From the NCBI GenBank assembly GCA_002305015.1, contig DBPW01000026.1, positions 6,402 through 70,401 on the forward strand: DNA of 64,000 nucleotides, written 5' to 3'. Under the pieces are notes generated by a model, which was not told the origin of the DNA, did no database searches, and worked only from the letters and a program-made list of their open reading frames with translations. This stretch comes from Bacteroidales bacterium UBA1410. Its GTDB lineage: Bacteria > Bacteroidota > Bacteroidia > Bacteroidales > Dysgonomonadaceae. The position numbers and the translations under genes are program-made. The first letter of the stretch is position 1, and every line of letters begins with the position of its first letter. Positions 1 through 9,688 of this stretch are shown here, one piece after another.

Positions 1-734
1 CCTTGCAAATAAACGTTTTTGCATTCAATAAAATTCACCATCACAGGTCGCAGAAAATCTTTAATTTCCAGCCATTCCTTTTCTGACAAATTACTCGCGG
101 GAACATTCATATCACTCATCTCGGCACCCTTGAGCGCACCTTCCGATGGATACCAACTATTCCCCTTGACTACGCCTCCTGAAGCCACAACTTTTTTCCA
201 ATGGCTTTCCGTAACTTTACTTTTTTTAAGCGGGCGCCATGCTTCACCTGAGCCATTTATCGAACCTTCGCCCGTAATAGCGATATTTTCCAGATTTCTT
301 CCCGAAATAGGTGATTGGCATCTACGCGTATCCAGACCTTCAAATACCGTTTTTACAAGAGGATACAAATCGAAATCGGGTGAAAACAAAATTAAAGCCC
401 CTTTTTCGAGATGCAAATTGATATTTGATCTAAAAACAATCGGGCCCGTAAACCAAATACCTTTAGGTACAACAAGTGTTCCTCCTCCTTTCTCGGAAAG
501 ACTTTGCATAGCTTTTTCGAAAGCCTCCGTATTAAGGGTAATGCCATCCGGTTTTCCTCCAAAATCCAAAATGTTTACTTTATTATCGGGAAATTTGGGA
601 ATCATTACCTTTGGCATCTCAAAAGGTAAGTTCTCATATAAATAATCATATTTATATCCTTTTTCATTTATTTTTTCTGCACAGGATATAAAGAGTAAAG
701 CAAATGTCAATAAAAAAGTTGTTGTTTTCCTCAT
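1..734 (-). CDS. GH28 polygalacturonase-like lipoprotein (3' part beyond window)
   Basis: The reading frame opens at the ATG at 734 and stays open to base 1, giving 244 codons of an unfinished gene. The N-terminus has a lipoprotein signal (LLFISC), so it is probably anchored in the periplasm or outer membrane. Residues about 50-100 carry the opening pattern of GH28 pectinases: a buried DFGGKPDG turn, then AF..AM, then a GGGTLVVPKG strand and W.TGPI, leading into the beta-helix. The GH28 catalytic aspartates lie outside the window, so activity cannot be judged. It is the last gene of the leftward pectin locus. It is separated from the gene before it by a strong stem-loop at 825-860 and has four ATTG units just upstream of its start. 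Likely role: trimming oligogalacturonides. Confidence 0.8.
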   Translation of the reverse strand, partial: MRKTTTFLLTFALLFISCAEKINEKGYKYDYLYENLPFEMPKVMIPKFPDNKVNILDFGGKPDGITLNTEAFEKAMQSLSEKGGGTLVVPKGIWFTGPIVFRSNINLHLEKGALILFSPDFDLYPLVKTVFEGLDTRRCQSPISGRNLENIAITGEGSINGSGEAWRPLKKSKVTESHWKKVVASGGVVKGNSWYPSEGALKGAEMSDMNVPASNLSEKEWLEIKDFLRPVMVNFIECKNVYLQ

Positions 735-743
735 TATTTTTGA

Positions 744-759
744 ATTGATTGATTGATTG
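744..759. repeat. Tetranucleotide repeat, four ATTG units
   Basis: Four perfect ATTG units (CAAT on the coding strand) end 9 bases upstream of the GH28 start codon at 734, and imperfect copies continue to about 766. The tract lies where a ribosome would bind. Confidence 0.75.
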
Positions 760-823
760 TTTGATTAATTTATTGTTATTATATATATAAAATATAATTG
801 ACACATGAAAAAGAATAATAAAA

Positions 824-861
824 ACTAATTGGAATCAAAATAAATTTTGATTCCAATTAGT
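824..861 (-). terminator. Strong stem-loop inside the pectin locus
   Basis: Bases 825-840 and 845-860 form a perfect 16-bp stem around a 4-base loop, with one more A-T pair at 824/861. Read leftward it follows the stop of the DUF5123 gene by about 10 bases and is followed by a T-rich run, as expected of an intrinsic terminator. It would reduce transcription from the SusCD genes into GH28, or mark a processed 3' end. Confidence 0.75.
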
Positions 862-869
862 AGAAAAAT

Positions 870-2498
870 TTACCACCATCTTGGATCTCCAATTTTATTG
901 ACTATCAATTCATGGGTAACCGTAAAATCGGAATGACGAGGATCTCTAAATAATTCGTCAGTTGTTACATTCAGCTGAATTAGATCATTTATCGGATTTG
1001 CTGGTTCAGTTGTTCCTTCGGGCACATACCAAATAAGATCCGAAGTTCGGTAACATCCACTAACCAGAATATTTTGACATGCACTTCTCATCCCTCTAAC
1101 TCCATTGGTGGTGTCTTGACCTGCCCCAAAAAGACAATTCTCAAGGACAATTCCACCTGGCACAGGATTCTTATTATAATCTAAAAAATAAGAATCTTTG
1201 TTAGCCGGAGCATAGCAGGTAGTAACATTCTGCATCGTAACCGAATTTACACCTAAAGCTTTACCACCTACCAAAACTTTATCGGCATGTGCTATTGTTG
1301 AATTTACAACAACAATATCCCCAATATAAGCTGCATCATGTCCATTATTCACAACACCATATCCACCTATACTATCCATAACGCAATTATTAATAGTTAC
1401 ACTGTCAATTTGGGAAGTTGTCTGCATTCGTATCGCTCCGCGTTTGTATTTGATATCACAATGATTCAATTCGATTTTCCTGGCATTTGCTCCAGATTGG
1501 TTGATATTGAAAACATAGGTTCCTCCATAATTTGAATCGGTTTTACGCTTTCCGGTTTGCGTCCCTTCAGTGAAAAATATTTTATCGAAACATATGGTAG
1601 GTTTATCTGCCGCGCTCGATATTCCAAAATTTCCATTGATGGCCATCATGGCTTTACCACTTAAACTTAAACCGGTAGTAAATCTAATATCGTGCGAAAT
1701 CAAAACGGTGGAAATTTCATAAGTATATCCACCCATTAAAACAACGGTAACCCCCTCGGAGTAGAGAGCATGAATAGAATCCACAAAATTCTGTGTAATT
1801 ACGGCTCTTGACGCCTCTTCTGATAATGAACGAAGATCTACTGTATTTTCTCCGAAGTTCTCTGATGTAGTTGTAGTATACGTTTTCTTACCGCAATACT
1901 CATCGCCTGCATAAATCTTTATGACATAGGTTTGCTCAGGCATCAGATCAGTGATAATTTTCTGACAAGCCGAATTGTCTTTTTCGGAAAGCGGTACCGT
2001 TTTAACCAATAAATCCTCTTTGAAAACATCCAACCTTGTATATACCAATTCACTTGGTGTCCACATTACCCTAACCGCAACATCAATCACATCAGTAGCA
2101 GTTGGCGTAATCAACTTAGTGGGATAATCAGCAGTTTTTACATTTTCCATTACATACCAATCTGAAAAAATATCGGTTCCTAATGATTTAATACGCAACT
2201 GGTAAGTGGTATCGTAGTCGAGATCTTCAAAAATATATTCTGTTTTATCAGTGGTTACATCTCTTAAAACAGTTTTGAAAGAATCCGTAGAAATTTGCAA
2301 CTGATAAGCTTCAACTCCTTTATATTTATCCCACACAACCTTTATCCATGTCATGCCTGAAGAAACATCATTCATGACAGGTCTGAATAATCGGGGGGGG
2401 TTACCTAAATTCTTTTCATCGTCTTCACACGCAGAAAACATAGCCATTGCGATTATCAGACCAACAAATAATAATTTTATATTTATAAACTTTTTCAT
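870..2498 (-). CDS. FnIII and DUF4957/DUF5123 lipoprotein of the pectin locus
   Basis: This 542-residue protein has a lipoprotein signal with the lipid-accepting Cys at residue 24. Residues about 40-122 look like a fibronectin type III domain, with a second similar beta-sandwich to about 215. The rest is a repetitive, Asn-rich beta-strand region resembling the DUF4957 and DUF5123 modules, which are thought to form a right-handed beta-helix. Genes of this build sit directly after SusD in Bacteroidetes pectin loci and are thought to be surface glycan-binding proteins. That role is inferred here from position and domain make-up. It starts 19 bases after the SusD stop, so it should share that transcript, and a stem-loop follows it. 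Confidence 0.8.
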   Translation of the reverse strand: MKKFINIKLLFVGLIIAMAMFSACEDDEKNLGNPPRLFRPVMNDVSSGMTWIKVVWDKYKGVEAYQLQISTDSFKTVLRDVTTDKTEYIFEDLDYDTTYQLRIKSLGTDIFSDWYVMENVKTADYPTKLITPTATDVIDVAVRVMWTPSELVYTRLDVFKEDLLVKTVPLSEKDNSACQKIITDLMPEQTYVIKIYAGDEYCGKKTYTTTTSENFGENTVDLRSLSEEASRAVITQNFVDSIHALYSEGVTVVLMGGYTYEISTVLISHDIRFTTGLSLSGKAMMAINGNFGISSAADKPTICFDKIFFTEGTQTGKRKTDSNYGGTYVFNINQSGANARKIELNHCDIKYKRGAIRMQTTSQIDSVTINNCVMDSIGGYGVVNNGHDAAYIGDIVVVNSTIAHADKVLVGGKALGVNSVTMQNVTTCYAPANKDSYFLDYNKNPVPGGIVLENCLFGAGQDTTNGVRGMRSACQNILVSGCYRTSDLIWYVPEGTTEPANPINDLIQLNVTTDELFRDPRHSDFTVTHELIVNKIGDPRWW

Positions 2499-2517
2499 CT
2501 TTATAATCTTTTAAAAT

Positions 2518-4494
2518 TTAATTACTGCTTAGAACATGTCCATACCCATTATTATCCAGGTACTTACTAGCACCTACCACTTGTGCAGGAATAGGAAGCA
2601 AATAAGGAACAGCCGAAATCCCGGTAGGATCTGTATATCCCCTCCAGGATCGTTCCGTAAAAGTTGCTGGTTCATATGTCACCTCACCTGTTTTAGAATC
2701 TGTAATTTTGCGATATAAATTTTTACACCAATTCATAGAGGCATAAGCTCCCGGTGTTTTATCTAAATCTGCTTCGGGAACAATATTTTCAGGCACGATT
2801 TCTACTTTATATCGGGGATTCAAAATCGATATTGTGCCATTATTTCTTGTGTAATAGAGAACATCAGCATAATGTGCATATTGTGCCACTTCAGGATTTT
2901 CAACTTCTAACCCATATGCAGCCTTTCCTATATTGTTTAAATCTTGCTTTGTTCGCACAATTCTTTCTCCATAATTATTCCATCGAACAAGGTCAAATTT
3001 GCGCAAACATTCCCCTCCAAATTCCCAAGCACGTTCGTTCACAATGGCTTCAAAGAATTTTTCTTTAGAATTAAGGGCATTTATATAATTAATTACTTTT
3101 TCCGTTCTATCTTCAGGAGCAAATGCCCGATTACGAACCTTCGTTAACATCTCTTTTGCCAATGAAGTTGGACCATTCAACTCATTTTCAGCTTCAGCCA
3201 ACATAAGTAAAATGTCCGAGTATCGCATTAAAGGCCAGTTAATACCCGTTGATTTTGAAGAGGAAGGTCCTAAATCTGCCGGTACTAGCAACCGATTCCA
3301 TTTACCTGGAGTCATTTTGGTTATACTGTTCATGTTTTGTTGTGTATCTGATGAATAATTCACCATTGAAATTGTTATTGGAAGACGACGATCATTTTCA
3401 TCAAACGAATAATAATAAGTAGGAGTAAAACAAATATACGAACTTCCGCTTCCTTTAGAACTGTTTGAAACCGTTACTCCTATACACCAACCCACATCGC
3501 CCCCGCCATTTATATTGGTAAAAGCCACCTCGTATAACACATCATCATTAACTGTAGTAATCCACCGACTTTGATTTTCGAATATTTGTGCGTAATTAGG
3601 GTTCAATTCTCTTCCACGCAAAGAAATGAGCTTTTGGGTATAATCTTTTGCTAATTGATAATATTCTTTATAGGTGCGCGCTGTTTTAGTTACTCCATCA
3701 ATTGTATAAGTAACGGCTAAACTGTCATTATTCAGATCTAAATATTCATCGGCACGTTTCATAATACCCTCTTTTGTCATGCCATATCCTGCACGAAAAA
3801 AAGCAAGACGTGCAATAAATCCAAGACAAAACTCACGATTCATCCTTTCAATACCATCGGGATACTGATCCGCAAAATACATTCCTTCTTCGTGATCAAT
3901 CAAATCCTGAATCATGCCCGAATAAATGATATTTTTATCGGTACGAGGTTTATCCAATTGCATTCCTGCTTTTGCCGATTCACGATGATAAGGAACATCT
4001 CCCCAATAATTGCATAAAAGAAAATATCGATAGGCACGTAAACAATATGCTTCACCAAGCAGCATTTTCATATCAGAATTCCCTTTTTTGTATTCTTCGC
4101 TGGCTTCTATCCCTTCGATACACTGATTGGCACGTTCGATTGCCAAATAATTGTCGTTCCAACATTTTAAAATATCTCCAAAATTTTGGAGCAACCCACC
4201 CTGTAACGACCAAACATCGCGACGCGAACCGTCAGGATTTGCCGCAGGCTCATTAGCTTCCACGTCGGTATTTTGCATGAATACATTCGACATACGAGAA
4301 GTATAAGTATCCTGCGAAAATAAAGCATAGACTCCCAGTACCATTTTTTTTGCATCGCCAGCGTTCGAAAAAACGTAATCCGAATCGAAAGCAGAAGGAG
4401 ACTCAACATCCAAAAAATCGTTACATGAAACCGCTATCAACAAAGTACAGAACAATATGGTTGTATTAATTATTTTTTTCATGTTTTTATTCAT
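2518..4494 (-). CDS. SusD/RagB-family outer-membrane lipoprotein (pectin locus)
   Basis: This is the surface glycan-binding partner of the SusC transporter encoded just upstream. The 658-residue protein has a lipoprotein signal with Cys at residue 24 and then the usual mature start CNDFLDVE. The alpha-helical TPR-like core follows, with ANQCIEGIE and an EAYCLRAYRYFLL helix near residues 105-155. The C-terminal SusD part has ALNSKEKFFEAIVNERAWEF and a conserved FDLVRW. It lies 21 bases after the SusC stop. The start could also be Met5. The galacturonan substrate is inferred from the pectate lyase, GH28 and uronate genes around it. Confidence 0.93.
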   Translation of the reverse strand: MNKNMKKIINTTILFCTLLIAVSCNDFLDVESPSAFDSDYVFSNAGDAKKMVLGVYALFSQDTYTSRMSNVFMQNTDVEANEPAANPDGSRRDVWSLQGGLLQNFGDILKCWNDNYLAIERANQCIEGIEASEEYKKGNSDMKMLLGEAYCLRAYRYFLLCNYWGDVPYHRESAKAGMQLDKPRTDKNIIYSGMIQDLIDHEEGMYFADQYPDGIERMNREFCLGFIARLAFFRAGYGMTKEGIMKRADEYLDLNNDSLAVTYTIDGVTKTARTYKEYYQLAKDYTQKLISLRGRELNPNYAQIFENQSRWITTVNDDVLYEVAFTNINGGGDVGWCIGVTVSNSSKGSGSSYICFTPTYYYSFDENDRRLPITISMVNYSSDTQQNMNSITKMTPGKWNRLLVPADLGPSSSKSTGINWPLMRYSDILLMLAEAENELNGPTSLAKEMLTKVRNRAFAPEDRTEKVINYINALNSKEKFFEAIVNERAWEFGGECLRKFDLVRWNNYGERIVRTKQDLNNIGKAAYGLEVENPEVAQYAHYADVLYYTRNNGTISILNPRYKVEIVPENIVPEADLDKTPGAYASMNWCKNLYRKITDSKTGEVTYEPATFTERSWRGYTDPTGISAVPYLLPIPAQVVGASKYLDNNGYGHVLSSN

Positions 4495-4515
4495 TTATTT
4501 GATTTATTAATCTAC

Positions 4516-7500
4516 TTAAAAATTAATATTTACACCTAATGTATAAGAAAAACTTTTGGGGTAAGACGAATAATCTACACCTGGTGTTAAACCGCTCACA
4601 GAGCTACTCCTTACGGGTGAACTTACTTCAGGATCATAACCACTGTAATTTGTCCAAATCCATACATTATTTAAAGTGCAATATAAACGAAGTTGATTGC
4701 AAGCAAATTTTCGCGTCAAATCCCTCGGAAGAGTATAACCTACAGTTATATTTTGTAAACGTAAAAATGAACCATCTTCAATTGCCCATGAATGTGGAAA
4801 AACAACAGCATTACCTATGCAATGTGGCGACCAATATTTTTTGGGATAAGCCCCCTCATTCATCGCCGCTAATGTCTCAAGATCGGTAACCAATTGTCCT
4901 TGATCATCCAGGTAGGTATAACGATTAGCCGAATTCATAAATCCCAATAAATTGGAATACGTGGTTCGATAAGTTTGTGACGAGGCAATCTTGTTGGCAT
5001 TATATATATCGTTGCCATAGACATAATTAAAGAGAATAGTTGCATCGAAATTTTTGTATGCGCCATTAAACCCAAAGCCACCACTAAATTTTGGAGAAGC
5101 TTTGCCAATAATTGTTCTATCATTTTCGTCAACAAAACCATCACCTGTAAGATCTTTTAATTTTAACGATCCTGGTCTTATCGTTACAAAACCTGTACTG
5201 GGCACACCTTCATTGAGGACATACTTATTAGTCGCTTCATCATAGATCTCGAAATCGTCTGTTGTGTAATAACCGTCAGTCACAAAACCTTGAATAAGCC
5301 CTACAGGTTCACCAATCTTTACCAAATAATCATAATAACCTTTCAAATCCGTTCCCGCCCATCCGGAAGCATATTCCTGAAAGGTTATATCATCTATTAA
5401 TTTATCTACATTGGAACGGTTAAAACCGATATTAAAATTAGTCGAAAGAAAATAATCCTTATGTTGAAGCAAATAAGCATTTAACACAAGTTCAACTCCT
5501 TTATTTGATGTTTGCCCGGCATTTTTCAGCTGTGTGGTATAACCAGGTGCGACAATAGGAGCATCCAACAACAAATCTTTTGTCGTATTCCAATAAGCAT
5601 CTATGCTTCCGCTAAGACGTTCATTAAACAACCCAAAATCTAAACCTACGTTACGAGTTACCATCGTTTCCCAACGCAAATTAGGATTAGCTAATTGTTT
5701 ATTGGTTGCTTCATAATAAGGGTTTGGCTTATCGCCGATTCCATAAGTCTTACTATTCTGTATTTTATAATCCAATTTGTATAAAGTACTTTTTATTCTG
5801 TCATTTCCGGCCTCCCCATAACTTGATCTCAACTTTAAATTCGATATTACATCCTGATTCTTCATAAATTCCTCTTCAGAAATTCTCCAACCTAACGCAA
5901 AGGCCGGAAAATATCCCCATCGGTTGTTTTTAGGGAATTTTGAAGAACCGTCAGCTCTAAATGTAAAGGTGAAAAGGTATTTTTCAGCATAACTATAATT
6001 TAATCGTCCAAAAAATGAAGCTAATTTTGAATCCGGACTAATATAGCTTGTCGATTGTAACGTTCCTCCGGCCAATCCCATATTTGCAAAAATTTTCTCC
6101 GGAGAAAGGTCTATGCTATAGCCGGTTGCATACATGTAATTATTATTATTCCCCGAAACATACATTTCCTGACCCATCATTGCATCAAATCGATGATTAC
6201 CAAACGAATTCGAGTAAGATAAAGTATTAGCCCATCGATAAGAATTGGTATTTTCTTTTGTCCAATCAGCAAGTGGCAATCCGCCAACATAAGAGGCATT
6301 AGAAGTATATTGTCCCCAATAATGTTTATCTTCATTAAAACCATAATCATAATTAAACTCGGAACGAAATCGTAACGGTTTAATGATATCCCAACTTATT
6401 CCACCTCCAAAATAAAAACGACGTTTGTTTTGACGTCTCCAATACTGATCGGCCTGTTCCGATAACGTTAAATGACTTCGTATATATTGCTCACGCTCGT
6501 CTTCAGGTAATGTATTAAGATCAACTTCTATAAAATCAGTTAATCCTCGTACAGCTGGAGAAGTCAACGCTTGTATTGTACGTATTTTATAAGTTCCACC
6601 CGAGGTACCCGACCCATTTATTTCCGTATCTGAAATTCTTGAATTAAAATCAAAAGTGAGCCCCTTGATAATCTCATGATTCAATTTAAAATTTAGATTT
6701 GTCCTATTATAATCGTTATTCTTCATCAATCCACCGTCTTTATTGTATGTACCACTAAGTGAAAACTTTGTTTTTTCTGTTCCGCCGGTTATGCTCAGAT
6801 TATGTTGTTGAGAAAGAACAGTATTTCCAAACATATCCTCTTGCCAGTCTATCCCTTTTTGGTACTTGTAAAGATCCAGATCTTCATATACGCCAAAAGT
6901 CCTTTCGAAATTTTTTATATCATCTTCGCCACCTAATACCGCTTTTTCATAATTGTACATTACATATTCGTAAGGATCCAACACATCCAATCTTTTCGAC
7001 AATTCCTTGCCTTGAAAATAACCGTTATAAGACACCAGCGTTTTACCTGCTCTGGCACTTTTTGTTGTGATTAACACCACACCATTGGCTCCTCTGGCTC
7101 CATAAATAGCAGTAGATGAAGCATCTTTAAGTACATCTATACTTTCAATATCGGCTGGTGCAATATCGTTGATGTTATTCACAGGAAAACCATCGACGAT
7201 ATATAAAGGAGTATTATCGCCGGTAATTGATCCGCCCCCTCTTACTCGAACAATCATTTGAGCATCGGGAGAACCATCAGCTGTAGTTATCTGTACACCT
7301 GCCAATCGACCGACCATTGCTTGTGCCGTATTTGTTACCGGTATCTTGGCTATTTGATCTCCCGAAACAGAAGAAACGGCTCCCGTAAGGTCTCTCTTTT
7401 TGGTGGTACCATACCCTATAACAACAACTTCATCGAGACTCGAAATATCTTCTTCCATTACAACATTGAGAGGTTCGTCCGTAATGGGAACCTCTACGTT

Positions 7501-7752
7501 TTTCATTCCAAGATACGAAATTTGCAACGTTTGTGCCGATTGAGGAACTTTTAGCATAAATTTCCCCTCTATATCGGTAACCGTACCAATCGTAGTGCCT
7601 TTTACTATCACATTAGCTCCTATTACAGGCTCATCATGAATGTCTTTAACGACACCCGAGATGGTCTTCTCCTGAGCAAAGGCACCTAACACACAAAAAA
7701 ACATTAGAAAAAAACTAATGGTGAATTTCATTTTTGCATTTAAATCATTCAT
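4516..7752 (-). CDS. SusC/RagA-family TonB-dependent transporter (pectin locus)
   Basis: This outer-membrane importer forms the lidded complex with SusD and takes up oligosaccharides using TonB energy. The 1078-residue protein has a signal peptide ending near AFAQ (residue 27). A carboxypeptidase-regulatory-like domain follows at about 28-115, with the family signature VIGANVIVKGT. The plug domain (DEVVVIGYGTTKKRDLTGAV) comes next, then a long beta-barrel ending in the terminal aromatic strand YTLGVNINF. The start at 7752 gives a long n-region. Met8 at 7731 gives a more typical signal peptide and may be the real start. The pectate lyase gene lies 47 bases upstream on the same strand. Confidence 0.94.
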   Translation of the reverse strand: MNDLNAKMKFTISFFLMFFCVLGAFAQEKTISGVVKDIHDEPVIGANVIVKGTTIGTVTDIEGKFMLKVPQSAQTLQISYLGMKNVEVPITDEPLNVVMEEDISSLDEVVVIGYGTTKKRDLTGAVSSVSGDQIAKIPVTNTAQAMVGRLAGVQITTADGSPDAQMIVRVRGGGSITGDNTPLYIVDGFPVNNINDIAPADIESIDVLKDASSTAIYGARGANGVVLITTKSARAGKTLVSYNGYFQGKELSKRLDVLDPYEYVMYNYEKAVLGGEDDIKNFERTFGVYEDLDLYKYQKGIDWQEDMFGNTVLSQQHNLSITGGTEKTKFSLSGTYNKDGGLMKNNDYNRTNLNFKLNHEIIKGLTFDFNSRISDTEINGSGTSGGTYKIRTIQALTSPAVRGLTDFIEVDLNTLPEDEREQYIRSHLTLSEQADQYWRRQNKRRFYFGGGISWDIIKPLRFRSEFNYDYGFNEDKHYWGQYTSNASYVGGLPLADWTKENTNSYRWANTLSYSNSFGNHRFDAMMGQEMYVSGNNNNYMYATGYSIDLSPEKIFANMGLAGGTLQSTSYISPDSKLASFFGRLNYSYAEKYLFTFTFRADGSSKFPKNNRWGYFPAFALGWRISEEEFMKNQDVISNLKLRSSYGEAGNDRIKSTLYKLDYKIQNSKTYGIGDKPNPYYEATNKQLANPNLRWETMVTRNVGLDFGLFNERLSGSIDAYWNTTKDLLLDAPIVAPGYTTQLKNAGQTSNKGVELVLNAYLLQHKDYFLSTNFNIGFNRSNVDKLIDDITFQEYASGWAGTDLKGYYDYLVKIGEPVGLIQGFVTDGYYTTDDFEIYDEATNKYVLNEGVPSTGFVTIRPGSLKLKDLTGDGFVDENDRTIIGKASPKFSGGFGFNGAYKNFDATILFNYVYGNDIYNANKIASSQTYRTTYSNLLGFMNSANRYTYLDDQGQLVTDLETLAAMNEGAYPKKYWSPHCIGNAVVFPHSWAIEDGSFLRLQNITVGYTLPRDLTRKFACNQLRLYCTLNNVWIWTNYSGYDPEVSSPVRSSSVSGLTPGVDYSSYPKSFSYTLGVNINF

Positions 7753-7799
7753 AATCTCATTTTTTAAAGTTATAATTTATCGGTTAGTAAATCATCTTG

Positions 7800-9260
7800 C
7801 TAATTTTGTCTGTTAATAATTTCATACACAAGACTATTGATATATACTTCAATATTATCATAGGCAGAACTCAGATCGTTGCCGTTGGCATTTGCTTTGT
7901 TCGGATCCAATCCCATTTTTGTTTCCCACTCATTCGGCATACCATCATTATCTGTATCTGCGGGAGAAACAGTACTTTTTAACTCTGGCCAACCACCTAC
8001 ATCACATTGGCTGTCAATTATACCTTTGGAACTTCCGTTCGAACCTTCTGCGGTATAAGTTCCTGTACGAACATTTTCGATAATCCTTATATCCACGGCA
8101 TCGCGTATCATAGAAGCGCCGGCATAATCTAATACTCGATCATATGCCTCTTGTGCCGTATGGGTAAATACATTATCCTCAATGGAATGAGGGGAAAATA
8201 ACCTCATTGCGACTTTCTCTTCACCAGAAACTATCCCATAAGAACTGTGAAACTGGTTATATACCCCATATGTCCAATTGTCTTCGGTAGCCCTTTCGCT
8301 GCCTTCGATATAATTTCCGTCAATATAAAATTTACCCCACCTGTTATAAATCTCGCTTGCAGGATCCTTGTTCTTATCGATGGAAATGATTCGCTCTCTG
8401 TTTTTGCTTGCGGGTCCGGGTTTATAATAACAGTTTACAATATTGACATTCATGGCTTCACCACCATAACAGCTGTTACTTCCCCAATTATAGATTACAT
8501 TGTTCCTTAAATCCACCAAATCGGTCAAGGCAAACGATTTTCCGGCTTCTTCTCCTAATCGGGGATTTCTGCTGTCATGATGAGCCAAAAGATTGTGATG
8601 AAAAGAAGCATATCTGCCACCCCATATACCCCCGTAACCATGTGCCCCTTTCACATGCACCGAATTTCGCAAACTTTCGGAAACGATGCACCACTGTATA
8701 GTGGTGTTCTCATTGGCATAAAACGAGACACATTCATCGGTTGACCAACTCATCGAACAATGATCGATAATTATATTTTTATGAAACCTCCCTCCTAACG
8801 CGTCAGCTTCTTGTTGTGCTTCATCTCCCATACGGAAACGCAAAAAACGGATAATCACATTGTCTGCACTCACTTCAACCGGATAATTTTTGATGCAAAT
8901 GCCATCGCCGGGTGCAGTCTGGCCGGCTATAGTGATATTATTGTTCCTAATTTTTAACGCAGACTTAAGTTCGATAGTACCCGATACGTTGAATACAACA
9001 TACCGGCTACCCGAAGACTGGACGGCTGACCGTAAACTTCCCGGGCCTGAATCTTCCAGATTGGTAACAAATAACACTTTACCCCCTCGCCCCCCTGTGA
9101 CTTTTCGGCCGAAACCTTCCGCACCGGGAAAAGCATACGCCTCTTCTTCAACAGGAATAGGTTTTTCATCCTCATCATCCACATTCCCATTTTCAGTACA
9201 TCCGTAAAAAGGCAACAAAGTCCATTCGAAAAATAAACACCATAACAATATATTTCTCAT
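7800..9260 (-). CDS. Pectate lyase, PL1 family, lipoprotein
   Basis: This enzyme cleaves polygalacturonate by beta-elimination, leaving 4,5-unsaturated products. The 486-residue protein has a lipoprotein signal (Cys21). After a short acidic linker comes the PL1 opening AFPGAEGFG and the parallel beta-helix. Family motifs include NIIIDHCSMSWSTDE and SRNPRLG, the latter holding the arginine region of the active site. The C-terminus has a DTDNDGMPNEWE loop that looks like a calcium-binding type-3 repeat. It is the first gene of the leftward block, divergent from the regulator across 428 bases. Being lipidated and PUL-encoded, it probably acts at the cell surface, making oligosaccharides for the adjacent SusCD pair. 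Confidence 0.9.
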   Translation of the reverse strand: MRNILLWCLFFEWTLLPFYGCTENGNVDDEDEKPIPVEEEAYAFPGAEGFGRKVTGGRGGKVLFVTNLEDSGPGSLRSAVQSSGSRYVVFNVSGTIELKSALKIRNNNITIAGQTAPGDGICIKNYPVEVSADNVIIRFLRFRMGDEAQQEADALGGRFHKNIIIDHCSMSWSTDECVSFYANENTTIQWCIVSESLRNSVHVKGAHGYGGIWGGRYASFHHNLLAHHDSRNPRLGEEAGKSFALTDLVDLRNNVIYNWGSNSCYGGEAMNVNIVNCYYKPGPASKNRERIISIDKNKDPASEIYNRWGKFYIDGNYIEGSERATEDNWTYGVYNQFHSSYGIVSGEEKVAMRLFSPHSIEDNVFTHTAQEAYDRVLDYAGASMIRDAVDIRIIENVRTGTYTAEGSNGSSKGIIDSQCDVGGWPELKSTVSPADTDNDGMPNEWETKMGLDPNKANANGNDLSSAYDNIEVYINSLVYEIINRQN

Positions 9261-9688
9261 TTTCTGATCCGGTTTAACGTTCGTTTAATGCAATATTTTC
9301 ACATTTACAATCTATTAATTTGTCTTTCTTGATAATAGTTTGTGCTTCATAATTTTACATTTTTATCATAAAAGTTCCTTATCAATATTATATTTTCTGT
9401 CCTCTACCGAAGGGATAAATAGCTATCAGCGAAAAAATTCTCTTGATTGTACTGTTTTTTACGCATTACTCATCGGTTAAATATATTTGCAATATTAATA
9501 TAAATGATTAAAAATAAAGGGGGACAAATTGGTTTTTAAGGGGTGTCATTTTGTTTTAAATAATGAAAAAATGAACATCAAAAAACAAATAACCGTATAT
9601 TTGTACTATTAACTCATTTATAATATTGACTTCGGAGTTATTTTGACATTATTAATTTTGTATTTTTATCTGTAGCAATATTACTGAT
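9261..9688. promoter_or_regulatory. Divergent control region of the pectin locus
   Basis: This 428-base AT-rich gap separates the pectate lyase gene (leftward) from the hybrid regulator gene (rightward) and contains no credible ORF. Two rightward TAnnTTTG boxes, the Bacteroidetes -7 element, are visible at 9482-9489 and 9596-9603, neither with a TTTG at the expected -33 distance. A leftward -7-like TAGATTG is present near 9307-9313 but is not convincing. The direct-repeat pair at 9519-9559 lies in the middle and is a candidate binding site for the regulator. Confidence 0.45.
9519..9559. promoter_or_regulatory. Candidate direct-repeat operator for the hybrid regulator
   Basis: Two similar half-sites, each a run of G then CA..TTG.TTT, are spaced 22 bases apart (C at 9525 and C at 9547), about two helical turns. 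AraC-type regulators often bind such direct repeats. The match is partial, 8 of 13 positions, so this is only a suggestion. Confidence 0.3.

Noticed and set aside
19..645. 208-codon rightward ORF at the window start
   Set aside because: Antisense to the GH28 gene, whose own frame has a lipoprotein signal and family motifs.
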